In this document: in pieces, positions 19,501-26,177 of the stretch
Numbering within the stretch: the stretch's first letter is position 1
Layout: the number at the start of each line of letters is the position of its first letter
Origin: Ruania alkalisoli
GTDB taxonomy: Bacteria > Actinomycetota > Actinomycetes > Actinomycetales > Beutenbergiaceae
Assembly (NCBI RefSeq): GCF_014960965.1
Contig: NZ_CP063169.1
Location: 2,947,581 to 3,011,580 of the forward strand
Direction of reading: 5' to 3'
DNA: 64,000 bases
The notes under the pieces: model-generated
Databases searched by the model: none
What the model was told of the DNA's origin: nothing
What the model saw: the letters and a program-made list of their open reading frames with translations, nothing else
Made by a program: the position numbers and the translations under genes

Positions 19501-20047
19501 CCTGTGGGCCAAGCTCGCCGGCGTGCGCCTGCTGCTGGCCTACCAGTGGACCCACCCTGGTAAGAACTTGTTGTTCATGGGCGGGGAGTTCGCCCAGAAC
19601 TGCGAATGGGCGGAGTCACGGTCGCTGGAGTGGGGGCTCAGCGACACCGCACCGCATGCCGGGGTGCGGGAGATGCTGCGCCGCCTGAACCACCTGTACA
19701 CCGCGAGCCCGGCACTGTGGGCGGAGGACTTCTCCCATGAGGGCTTCGAGTGGATCGAGGCGAACGACGGCGATCACAATGTGCTCGCCTATCTGCGCAA
19801 GGGCCGCGGCGAGCAGCTCCTGGTGGTGGCGAACTTCGCCGGGACCACCCACGAGGATTACCGGGTCGCCGTGCCCTGCGGTGGGGAGTGGACCGAGGTG
19901 TTCACCACCGACCACAGCGACTTCGGCGGCAGCGGTGTCGTCAACGGCCAGGTCGTCGCCGAGGAGGTGCCGTGGCACGGCCGGGCGCAGTCGGTCCTGC
20001 TGCGAGTGCCGCCGATGGGCGTGACGGTGCTGCGCCCGGCTCAGTAG
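16550..20047 (+). CDS. Maltokinase-branching enzyme fusion (Mak-GlgB)
   Basis: This 1165-residue protein joins two enzymes. Residues 1-442 are a maltokinase (Pep2/Mak): an N-terminal cap ([15 protein letters not shown]), the kinase motif [10 protein letters not shown] with D321, and the metal loop ILDFEGEP. Residues 443-1165 are a complete 1,4-alpha-glucan branching enzyme: an N1 domain, a CBM48 domain from about 580 ([20 protein letters not shown]), then the GH13 core with [21 protein letters not shown] (D847), [11 protein letters not shown] (E900) and [12 protein letters not shown] (D968). The junction lies at M443 (ATG 17876), preceded by GAGGAG eight bases away, so separate translation of GlgB is conceivable. 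It starts by GTGA overlap with treS. It would phosphorylate maltose for GlgE and branch the GlgE product. Confidence 0.93.
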   Translation: MTAQNSPLLLELISPWLREARWFPAKDDPAATLSVLEVIDLPDPLEEAACTVVLVGLESSATGSTGTTVLQVPLVVLPAPDAGPGRAPVPGEITTLGGDSLLVDGPHHPAFLRAWLAAAQGISKPDSADHADSADMAELDPTTGRVHTGEQSNTSVRIDTRDGARSAILKVFRVLAPGANPEIDMTSALAAAGWRHVPAPWGWFTCAWPGSEDQTTDLGVLTDFVAGAEDGFELACAHARDDRDFRGPALDLGRRTAEMHTVLAEAFGVTSGAHAAAGLRERAQWALSAVEELTPWRKAIEEATDAVGNLPAPPAQRIHGDLHLGQVLRRAEDWFILDFEGEPLRPLAERSTPDQPLRDLAGLLRSVDYAAAIGGAPPHWTAQVRDSLVEGYLAERPETDLRLVGALELDKALYEAVYEKQNRPDWLPIPLEGIRRLIEEQAMTQNTPSPVPEQVLQAVAAGEHYAPHDVLGPHLADGVVTIRTVRHLATSVTIRTADADYPAVHEYGGIWTATLLAQEVPDYRVHTSYEDAEAVTDDPYRFLPTVGEMDRHLIAEGRHEQLWSVLGARVRRYPSTLGEVAGTSFAVWAPNARAVRVVGDFNRWDGRGAAMRVLGSSGVWELFLPGVGAGDRYKFEICRSDGSWEMKADPMARATEVPPATASVVEESTYSWDDRDWMRARAATDPHTGPLSIYEVHLGSWRQGLSYRDLAEQLVEYVQWMGFTHVELLPVAEHPFGGSWGYQVTSYYAPTSRFGSPDEFRYLVDALHQAGIGVIVDWVPAHFPKDAWALARFDGTALYEDPDPLRGEQKDWGTYVFNFGRNEVRNFLVANALYWLTEFHVDGLRVDAVASMLYLDYSREAGQWRPNARGGRENLEAIALLQETNATAYRVAPGIMMIAEESTAWPGVTTPTEYGGLGFGLKWNMGWMNDTLRYLAQEPINRRYHHGELTFSLVYAFSEQFVLPLSHDEVVHGKGSLWERMPGDLWAKLAGVRLLLAYQWTHPGKNLLFMGGEFAQNCEWAESRSLEWGLSDTAPHAGVREMLRRLNHLYTASPALWAEDFSHEGFEWIEANDGDHNVLAYLRKGRGEQLLVVANFAGTTHEDYRVAVPCGGEWTEVFTTDHSDFGGSGVVNGQVVAEEVPWHGRAQSVLLRVPPMGVTVLRPAQ
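17862..17878 (+). promoter_or_regulatory. Possible internal translation start for GlgB within the fusion
   Basis: GAGGAG followed by CAGGCC and ATG 17876 sits exactly at the boundary between the kinase and branching-enzyme parts. The ATG begins [20 protein letters not shown], which resembles a free GlgB N-terminus. It may be a relic of two formerly separate genes or an active internal start. Confidence 0.35.
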
Positions 20048-20081
20048 CGGGTGCGCTCAGTAGAGCGGTGCCGCTCAGTAG
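20038..20081. repeat. Three direct copies of CTCAGTAG at the glgB / thioredoxin-like gene junction
   Basis: CTCAGTAG recurs at about 20040, 20056 and 20074. The first copy contains the TAG stop of the branching-enzyme fusion. The third, read on the other strand, contains the TGA stop of the convergent thioredoxin-like gene. The 27-base gap is therefore made of near-repeats of the gene end, suggesting a small tandem duplication. Confidence 0.6.
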
Positions 20082-21007
20082 AGGGCGCGGGCAAGGTCCC
20101 GGCGGGCCTTGATCACCTCGGGCGAGTCCTCCGGGGCGAGCTGGAACAGTTCCACGAGGCGCTTCTGAACGGTCTGCCGATCCTCGCCCGCGGTCACCCT
20201 GATCACGCCGAGAAGTCGCGCGAATCCGTCGGCTAGGCGACCCGAGGCCACGTCGATGTCTGCGGCCGGCAGGTGGGCCGTGATGTCACCGGGGCCGGCC
20301 TGCTCGGCCGCGGCGAGCACGGCCTGCGGGTCCAGTCCGGTGATCCGGCGCAGCAGCTCCACCTGAGCCAGTCCGGCACTGGCCTCGGCATCACGTGGGT
20401 TCTGGTTCAGGGCGTCCTGAAACGCGGCGGCCGCGCCGTCCAGGTCGTCGCGCTCGATCGCGTCATAGGCGGCCTGGATGTGCGGCGGCAACGGCGGTTC
20501 CTCGGGTTCGCTCCCGTTCGCTGCCTCAGCGTCCTCACCAGCAGCGGCTTCGACCCGGCCGGTGACGCCGTTCTCGGCCGCGGCCTGCAGTACCTGGTCG
20601 AGGACTGCCCGGATCTGCTCCGCCGGATAGGAGCCCTGGAACAGCGGCAGGGGCTGCCCCTTGATGATGGCCACCACGGATGGGATCGATTGGACGCCGA
20701 AGACCTGCGCCACACGCGGGTTGGCGGCCACGTCGACGCGGGCGAGCAGGAACTTGCCTTGGTATTCGCCGGCGAGGGACTCCATGGTCGGGCCGAGCTC
20801 GAGACTGTTGCCCTCACCCACCTGCCACAGCATGACCACCACGGGAACAGTCATCGACTGCTGCACCACGTCGTTGAGCGTGGCCTCACTGACGTCCACG
20901 ACCACACCGGCAGGGGTGTCTTCCGAGGGGGCGGGCGGCTTCGGGGCTGCGAGCGCCGACAGGTCGACGGCTCCGTGCAGATTGACCGGGGTGTCTGGCT
21001 GACTCAT
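20075..21007 (-). CDS. Thioredoxin-fold protein with TPR region (CnoX/YbbN-like), no CXXC
   Basis: The 310-residue protein has a thioredoxin fold at about residues 35-145 (LLARVDVAANPRVAQVFGVQ, then SIPSVVAIIKGQ) and a C-terminal tetratricopeptide-type helical region, the layout of E. coli CnoX/YbbN. The redox motif is lost: after W61 the sequence is QVGEGNS, so both CXXC cysteines are replaced and the protein cannot act as a classic thioredoxin. The family acts as a co-chaperone holdase, and actinobacterial members often lack the cysteines. The ATG at 21007 is supported by a TAGGAT -10 seven bases upstream. It converges on the glgB fusion. Confidence 0.85.
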   Translation of the reverse strand: MSQPDTPVNLHGAVDLSALAAPKPPAPSEDTPAGVVVDVSEATLNDVVQQSMTVPVVVMLWQVGEGNSLELGPTMESLAGEYQGKFLLARVDVAANPRVAQVFGVQSIPSVVAIIKGQPLPLFQGSYPAEQIRAVLDQVLQAAAENGVTGRVEAAAGEDAEAANGSEPEEPPLPPHIQAAYDAIERDDLDGAAAAFQDALNQNPRDAEASAGLAQVELLRRITGLDPQAVLAAAEQAGPGDITAHLPAADIDVASGRLADGFARLLGVIRVTAGEDRQTVQKRLVELFQLAPEDSPEVIKARRDLARALY

Positions 21008-21014
21008 GCTCTCG

Positions 21015-21020
21015 ATCCTA
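21015..21020 (-). promoter_or_regulatory. -10 element (TAGGAT) of the thioredoxin-like gene
   Basis: TAGGAT on the minus strand precedes the ATG at 21007 by 7 bases, one more than at most other leaderless genes here. Confidence 0.4.
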
Positions 21021-21041
21021 GTTCCGCTCGGCAGTGCCTGA

Positions 21042-22082
21042 TCACTCGTCCTCGGTCTCGGACCGGGTGACCTCGGAGAGCACCTCTTCGGCCCCCAGCA
21101 CTCGTACCTGCCCGTCCTCCCCCTCCGGAGGTACGTAGAGGGAGACCATCAGCTGGTAGTCGGCGTTGATGGACGTCCCGACGTCCGCGATCTCCCCGCC
21201 GTCGGCGTCGAGCATGCCGATCGTGCCTCCGACCGTGAGCTCAGAGCCCTCGACGGTCTTGGTGTAGGACTCGCGGGTGGTCAAAGCGCCCACCACGATG
21301 TATCCACCGTCGGCCGTGGCCAACGTGGAAATCTCCTGATCCGGGACGCTGGTGGAGTGCTCGAACTCGCCGGCTTCCTCGAACTCGGCTGCCTCCGTCG
21401 CTGCATCCTGTCGTTCGCCGACGAGTGTGCGGAAGACGTCGTCGGCGAAGTTCTCGGCGGCGTCGGCACCGGAGTTGCTCAGCACCTCCGCATAGGCGGC
21501 CATCGCACCCTCAGGCGAGTACAGATAGCCCTCGGCATCGTCGGCAACTGGCGCGCTGCCCTCTCCTGGGATCGCGGTCGCCGGCATCTCAACCGCCGGC
21601 AGCAGGCGTACCCAGCTGTGCATGACGTACTGACTACGGGGGCTCGCCTGCCGCAGCGTGAGCAGCAGCGGCCCGTTCGCTTCGTCCGGGATCTCGGTGA
21701 TCACCATGACGGTCCGTGGCCAGGTATCGGTCAGGGCCACGATCTCGACGTCCGAGGCGACCGTCAGCGGCTGTGGTGTGTAGGGGTTCTCCGCGTCCGC
21801 GGTCTCAGCAGCCAGGGCGTACTCTGCGGCCCGCACGCTCAGGGCGGGGTCGTCCATCCGCGGCTCGAGTGACTCGGCGTCGCGGGCTTCGTCCGCCGCG
21901 GCGATCACGTCACCGAGATCGGTCAGCACACGCTCCAATCGAGGACCGTCCAGGACAGGAAGGGTCTCGGTCTGCTCAGGTGGGTCTGCTGGTTCAGGAA
22001 CCTCGATGGCGCAGGCGCCGAGCAGGGTGCCGGCGGTGAGCAGGGCAGCGGCCCCGGTCAGCGCGCGGTTGGGTCGCCTCAT
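21042..22082 (-). CDS. Putative lipoprotein, unknown function
   Basis: The 346-residue protein has a signal peptide with a basic N-terminus and the lipobox LLGAC, placing the lipidated cysteine at about C24. The mature part begins with a Pro/Glu/Thr-rich spacer and continues as a mixed alpha/beta domain I do not recognise (for example VMVITEIPDEANGPLLLTLR and RQASPRSQYVMHSWVRLLP). Its ATG overlaps the stop of the upstream membrane protein gene as ATGA, so the two are co-translated and probably act together at the outer face of the membrane. A longer upstream start is open but would bypass the signal peptide. Confidence 0.82.
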   Translation of the reverse strand: MRRPNRALTGAAALLTAGTLLGACAIEVPEPADPPEQTETLPVLDGPRLERVLTDLGDVIAAADEARDAESLEPRMDDPALSVRAAEYALAAETADAENPYTPQPLTVASDVEIVALTDTWPRTVMVITEIPDEANGPLLLTLRQASPRSQYVMHSWVRLLPAVEMPATAIPGEGSAPVADDAEGYLYSPEGAMAAYAEVLSNSGADAAENFADDVFRTLVGERQDAATEAAEFEEAGEFEHSTSVPDQEISTLATADGGYIVVGALTTRESYTKTVEGSELTVGGTIGMLDADGGEIADVGTSINADYQLMVSLYVPPEGEDGQVRVLGAEEVLSEVTRSETEDE

Positions 22083-23548
22083 GACCGCTCCTCCTCTGGG
22101 TCGGCCGGGTCTGCGTCGGCCTCGTCTGCCGGTTCCGGGGTGGTGGTCCCCAGACCCCAGGTCTGGCGCCACGACGCACCGGACGCCTGGGCATTCGTTT
22201 CGTCTGCGTGCATCTCGCCAGCAGGCTCAGCACGTTCCACCCGGTACTGCGAGCCCGCATGCTCCGAGGTGCCAGCAGCTCCGATGGTCGGCGCTCCCCA
22301 GGACGAGAGGTTGCGTAGCGAGTTCTCGCTCTCGTTCTCGTTCTCGGACTCGTTCTCGTTCTCGGTCACCTCCGGCACGTCTGAGCGTCGGCGGCGCCAC
22401 CACTGACGGCGGATCGGGAGTTGACCCGTCTGCTCCTCTTCCGAGGTCGTCTCGGACAAGGCGTCGTCGGTGCCCTCAGGATGGTCGACATCATCGTCCG
22501 GAGCCTGCTCGCTCCCTCCCCCACGGACCCAGGCGTCGAGGTCTCCAGCACCATCGGCACCGGCAGCACGATCGGGTTCCTCAGATTCGGGTTCGTCGTC
22601 ATGCTCAGCACCCGCGTCAGTATCGCCAGCAGCATCTCCACCACCGTGAGAACGCCGGGCTTCAGCACGCTCGGCTTCGCGCAACTGACGCCGCGTCAGC
22701 GTCGTGCCGTCCACCGCCGTCAGTGTGGTCGTGGTCGTCGACGTGGACTCCTCGTCATTGCTCTGGGCGCGTTCCCGGGCTCGCTTCTCCTCGCGTGCCA
22801 TGAGCAGCAGGATCGTCAGCCACACCGCACCGATGAGGAAGAGCACCGAGCCGACGACGATGCCAGGGATCATCAGCGGGGTCGTGACCTCGCGGTCCCA
22901 GGTGAGAGACACGGCTGGAGCCGGTTCAGTACCGTCAGTGGCGACCAGCATCGTCCAGTCACCCTCAACCTGCGTCCACTCATAGGTCAGTTCACCGGTG
23001 CCGGTGAGTTCCTCGATCCACAGATCCGAGCCAGCCGGGTTGGGCACCGTGCTGGCTGCCTCCGCTTCCTCTTCTTCCTCGGTGGGCGACTCCGACTCCT
23101 CTGGGCTGGGCGACTCCGATTCCTCGGCATCCTCCGCATCATCGGTGGAGGGGCTCGTCGTCTCGTCCGTCGTCGATTCCTCGCTCGCGACATCGCCATC
23201 GGCATCGGCATCGGCATCGGCATCGGCAACACGCAACGTCTCCCAGCTCGTCAACCCCGTGATCTCCACGGCATCAGCATCATCGAGCCAGGCGTGGACC
23301 TCAGCGGTGCGGCCCATCACCAGCACCAGCGGGGTGTCCTCGTCGGGCCCGGTCACCGTGACTGTCACGTCGGGGTTGACGGTGGCCAGCACATGGGTCC
23401 GGGCGAGCACGACCGGCGCCTCGGGTTCCTGCGGAAGTGTGGCGGTCACCGTCTCGTCGGGCCGCCACACGGTACCCGAGGCGATCCCTGCTGCTGCCGT
23501 GCCCAGTCCGAGCACAATGAGCAGGATCGCGAAGATCCGTCCTAGCAC
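22079..23548 (-). CDS. Two-TM membrane protein with acidic repeats, unknown function
   Basis: This 489-residue protein has membrane helices at about residues 5-24 and 227-251. The segment between them should face outward and contains a beta-rich domain, then a very acidic Ser/Glu/Asp region (about 108-168) with an (AD)n run. The C-terminal half is cytoplasmic, highly charged and apparently disordered, with an RRQLREAERAEARR stretch and an NENESE repeat near 410. I do not recognise the family. The GTG start at 23548 leads directly into the first helix. It is coupled to the lipoprotein gene and diverges from the DivIVA-like gene, hinting at a cell-envelope role. Confidence 0.75.
   Translation of the reverse strand: MLGRIFAILLIVLGLGTAAAGIASGTVWRPDETVTATLPQEPEAPVVLARTHVLATVNPDVTVTVTGPDEDTPLVLVMGRTAEVHAWLDDADAVEITGLTSWETLRVADADADADADGDVASEESTTDETTSPSTDDAEDAEESESPSPEESESPTEEEEEAEAASTVPNPAGSDLWIEELTGTGELTYEWTQVEGDWTMLVATDGTEPAPAVSLTWDREVTTPLMIPGIVVGSVLFLIGAVWLTILLLMAREEKRARERAQSNDEESTSTTTTTLTAVDGTTLTRRQLREAERAEARRSHGGGDAAGDTDAGAEHDDEPESEEPDRAAGADGAGDLDAWVRGGGSEQAPDDDVDHPEGTDDALSETTSEEEQTGQLPIRRQWWRRRRSDVPEVTENENESENENESENSLRNLSSWGAPTIGAAGTSEHAGSQYRVERAEPAGEMHADETNAQASGASWRQTWGLGTTTPEPADEADADPADPEEERS
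22319..22364. repeat. 6-base CTCGTT/CTCGGA tandem repeat encoding (NE/SE)n
   Basis: Repeated TCGTTC-type hexamers encode the alternating Asn-Glu/Ser-Glu run in the C-terminal tail of the two-TM protein. It is a likely slippage-prone, length-variable site. Confidence 0.7.
23196..23228. repeat. 6-base GCATCG tandem repeat encoding (Ala-Asp)n
   Basis: Five to six uninterrupted copies of a GCATCG-type unit encode the Ala-Asp run (about residues 108-118) of the two-TM membrane protein. Confidence 0.75.
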
Positions 23549-23596
23549 GCGCGTTGTCGCCCTTCTGAAGGTGGAAGGCTGCCAGCCTCCCAGGGT

Positions 23597-23623
23597 ACGT
23601 GACCCTTCTGTGATATTTCACGT
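23597..23623. promoter_or_regulatory. Nested inverted repeats in the divergent control region
   Basis: ACGTGA (23597-23602) and TCACGT (23618-23623) are perfect inverted arms. Inside and overlapping them is GTGATATTTCAC (23610-23621), a GTGA-N4-TCAC dyad. They lie between the membrane-protein gene and the DivIVA-like gene and may bind a regulator. A TACCCT -10 for the leftward gene (23592-23597) sits beside them. The regulator is unknown. Confidence 0.3.
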
Positions 23624-23677
23624 CCTGGTGACCGGTCCCACATTCGACCGCTCTCACCAGCCGCTCGGCAGACGCAG

Positions 23678-23683
23678 TACGCT
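23678..23683 (+). promoter_or_regulatory. Possible -10 element (TACGCT) of the DivIVA-like gene
   Basis: TACGCT lies about 38 bases before GTG 23721, leaving a leader of about 31 bases that contains the AGGAG ribosome-binding site. No convincing -35 hexamer was found. Confidence 0.35.
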
Positions 23684-23720
23684 GGCCGGGAATCCATGCT
23701 CGAGCCTGGCAGGAGTATCC

Positions 23721-25157
23721 GTGGCAGACGACACCTCGTCCTTTCCCGTCGTGATGCGCGGGTACGACCGCGCTCAGGTCGACCAGCACATCCACTCCCT
23801 GGAGCGTAAGCTCAGCGATTCCGAGCGCAAGCTCACCGAGGCACGTGCCCAGGTGGAATCGCTCGACAGTTCCGTGATGCAGGTCTCGGGGGAGCTCGCC
23901 GACGCTCAGGCACAGCTGCGTGAGGCGGAGAAGCCGAGCTATGCGGGCCTGGGTGCCCGGATCGAGCAGTTACTGCGTTCTGCCGAGGAGCAGTCGAGCG
24001 ATGTTGTCACGCAGGCGGACCAGCAGGCCAAGGAACTGCTCGAGCGCGCCCAGGCCAGCGCCGATCAGCTCACCGAGCAGGCCGAGAACGAGTCAGCTGA
24101 GCGACTCTCCATCGCGCGGCGCGATGCCGAGAGCGCGATCGAACGTGCGACCTCCAAGGCTGAGGGCATCCTGCTCTCCGCCCAGCGGAACGCCGAAGAG
24201 CTCGTCAGCTCCGCCGAGCGTGAGGCGGCCCGCATCGCGAGTGTGACAACCACCGAGCAGAGCGAGCGCAAGGCGAGCCTTGAACGTGAGCTGGGCACCC
24301 TGCGCGCCACGGTCGAACAGGAAGTCGCCGAGCTGAAGGTGAGTTCCGAACGGGCGGCTCGCGAGCTGCGCTCAACGAGCGAGACCGAGGCAACCGAGCT
24401 GCGCGAGAAGGCCAAGGCGGAAGCGCAGGCACTGCGCGAGGATGCCGAGCGCACTGCGTCCACGACGATCGCCTCAGCAGAAGAACAGGCGGGCGAGATC
24501 TTGCGGACGGCGAACGCCGATGCGGAGGAGATCCGCCGCTCTGTCGCCCAGATGCGCGAAGAGGCCGAACTGGAGGTCGCTGCCCGCCGCGCTGCCTCCG
24601 AGGAATCCGACGCCCAGATGCATGCCCAGGCCAAGGCGGACACCGATGCCATGGTTGCCGACGCGCAGGCACACGCCCAGGAGGCGGAGTCTCGTGTAGC
24701 CGAGGCACTCGCGAAGGCCGAGGAACTGCGTTCGGGAGCCGAGTCGCAGGCCGAGCAGATCCTCGACGACGCCCGCTCCAGCGCGGAGCGCCTCCTGCAG
24801 GGGGCGCGCGAGAACGCGGACCGGTTGCGCGCCGATACCACCGCTCAGACGGACCGCGAGCGCCGCAATGCTCAGCGCCACGTGGATGACCTGAACCGCC
24901 AGCGCGAGTCGATCACTGGGTATCTCGACGAGTTGCGAGCACTCCTCGGGTCAGGACAGGTCGCCCAGGCAGCGGAGCTGGCAGCAAGCGACGGCTCTGA
25001 GGACACCGAGGACACCGAGGACACCGAGGACACCGAGGACACCGAGGACGAAACCACCGAGCCTGCGGCGCACGATGGTGACGAGCCCGATGGTGCGCCC
25101 GAGCCCGCCGACGAAGACGAAGACGAGACGCAGGTCATCGATCCCGTACGGAACTAG
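23721..25157 (+). CDS. DivIVA-domain coiled-coil protein
   Basis: The 478-residue protein begins with a DivIVA-type N-terminus (SFPVVMRGYDRAQVDQHIHS, about residues 7-26), which in the family binds curved membrane. It continues with one very long Ala/Glu/Arg-rich coiled coil to about residue 410. The tail is highly acidic with an EDT repeat and ends DETQVIDPVRN. It resembles the polar-growth and cytoskeletal coiled coils of actinobacteria (Wag31, Scy/FilP class), though it is longer than Wag31. AGGAG five bases before GTG 23721 fixes the start; the frame is open upstream to 22998, but that stretch is antisense to the membrane-protein gene. It is monocistronic. Confidence 0.87.
   Translation: MADDTSSFPVVMRGYDRAQVDQHIHSLERKLSDSERKLTEARAQVESLDSSVMQVSGELADAQAQLREAEKPSYAGLGARIEQLLRSAEEQSSDVVTQADQQAKELLERAQASADQLTEQAENESAERLSIARRDAESAIERATSKAEGILLSAQRNAEELVSSAEREAARIASVTTTEQSERKASLERELGTLRATVEQEVAELKVSSERAARELRSTSETEATELREKAKAEAQALREDAERTASTTIASAEEQAGEILRTANADAEEIRRSVAQMREEAELEVAARRAASEESDAQMHAQAKADTDAMVADAQAHAQEAESRVAEALAKAEELRSGAESQAEQILDDARSSAERLLQGARENADRLRADTTAQTDRERRNAQRHVDDLNRQRESITGYLDELRALLGSGQVAQAAELAASDGSEDTEDTEDTEDTEDTEDETTEPAAHDGDEPDGAPEPADEDEDETQVIDPVRN
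24998..25049. repeat. 9-base GACACCGAG tandem repeat encoding (Glu-Asp-Thr)n
   Basis: About six head-to-tail copies of a GAGGACACC unit encode the EDT run near the C-terminus of the DivIVA-like protein. Unit identity is nearly perfect, so recent expansion or contraction is likely. Confidence 0.85.
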
Positions 25158-25185
25158 GCGCGATCGCCCGAGAGGTCGCGCGATC

Positions 25186-25665
25186 TCAGCGCACCATCCG
25201 GATAATCGGGAGCGCACCCCAGGGTTCGACCTGCTGTTCGGCGCCGTCAGCCTCGAACCCGTGCTTGCGGTAGAAGGCGACCGCACGAGCGTTATCCCGG
25301 GCCACCCAGAGCATGCAGGGAGCATCGCCGACGGCGAGCTCGAGCAGGTGAGCACCGGTCCCTCGGCCGTACTCGCTCGCGAGAACGTAGAGCTCGCTCA
25401 GCTGCAACGAGCGCACCTGCTGCACTCCCGCAGCCTCCGCACGCGCCAACCCCACGGGCGTGCCGTCCCGGTGCGCGAGCCAGACGGTCATTCCACCCTC
25501 GTCGGTCAGGACCTGCTCCCACCGGGCCAGGCCGGTTCGCTCGCGCTCCTCGAGCACCTCCGGCGGCACCAGATCCGCATACACCTCGCGCCAGGTGGCA
25601 CAGTGCAGCTGGTGCAGGGCAGCGGCATCGCCGGCGTGAGCGGCACGGATCCGAGCGGACGTCAT
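25186..25665 (-). CDS. GNAT family N-acetyltransferase
   Basis: The 159-residue protein has the GNAT fold signatures. LQLSELYVLASEYGRGTGAH is the acetyl-CoA pyrophosphate-binding region (Q/RxxGxG/A form, here YGRGTG), and MLWVARDNARAVAFYRKHGF is motif B. The substrate cannot be told from sequence. ATG 25665 is preferred over GTG 25671 because a TAGAGT -10 lies 6 bases upstream. It diverges from the small conserved gene at 25719 with only 53 bases between the start codons. Confidence 0.88.
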   Translation of the reverse strand: MTSARIRAAHAGDAAALHQLHCATWREVYADLVPPEVLEERERTGLARWEQVLTDEGGMTVWLAHRDGTPVGLARAEAAGVQQVRSLQLSELYVLASEYGRGTGAHLLELAVGDAPCMLWVARDNARAVAFYRKHGFEADGAEQQVEPWGALPIIRMVR

Positions 25666-25671
25666 CAGCAC

Positions 25672-25677
25672 ACTCTA
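25672..25677 (-). promoter_or_regulatory. -10 element (TAGAGT) of the GNAT gene
   Basis: TAGAGT on the minus strand is followed by GTGCTG and ATG 25665, the leaderless arrangement. Confidence 0.45.
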
Positions 25678-25706
25678 CGAGTCCCAGACCGCACGTTCGC
25701 GCCCAT

Positions 25707-25712
25707 TAGGCT
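25707..25712 (+). promoter_or_regulatory. -10 element (TAGGCT) of the 152-residue hypothetical
   Basis: TAGGCT is followed by GGGTCG and ATG 25719, the leaderless arrangement. Confidence 0.5.
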
Positions 25713-25718
25713 GGGTCG

Positions 25719-26177
25719 ATGAGCACCGAGCAGGACTGGGCACGCCAGCGCAGGGAGGCGGCGGCCGAGCACGAGCGACGTCTGGTCGCCCGCCAGGCGT
25801 CCGAGAACGCGCGGGCCCAGCGGCTGCTCGATCAGTTCGTCCGTGCCGCGGAGCAGGCGGGCCTGCCCGCCCACCGGCTCGAGGTCCAGGGCTACGGTGG
25901 CCGCGGGAGCGCACGCACGCCGCGACGCGGCTGGTACCTGCGGGTGGACCGCACGGCCGCCGTCGGGACGGACGGTTCCTTCTACGTGCTTACCGCACCA
26001 CTGAGCCTGTGGGACCGGCTGCGTGGAGTGGAGCCGGAGGCCAAGCCGCCCCCGCTGGTTCTCGGCGCCGGTGGCAAGGACGGCGACTCGATCGACCTGC
26101 GTGACGCCCTCGATCGGCTGCTACCCGGGTGGGCTAACGACCAGGACCAGCCCCACGAGAGCGCCCCTGGATCGTGA
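25719..26177 (+). CDS. Conserved hypothetical protein
   Basis: The 152-residue protein has a charged helical N-terminus (WARQRREAAAEHERRLVARQ), then a small beta-rich domain containing a GWYLRVDRTAAVG strand pair and DGSFYVLTAPLSLWDRLRGV. It lacks a signal peptide and membrane segments. Proteins of this type are common in Micrococcales, but I know of no assigned function. Its last 44 bases overlap the 3' end of the convergent enzyme gene (26134-27804), so the two transcripts are antisense there. Confidence 0.8.
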   Translation: MSTEQDWARQRREAAAEHERRLVARQASENARAQRLLDQFVRAAEQAGLPAHRLEVQGYGGRGSARTPRRGWYLRVDRTAAVGTDGSFYVLTAPLSLWDRLRGVEPEAKPPPLVLGAGGKDGDSIDLRDALDRLLPGWANDQDQPHESAPGS

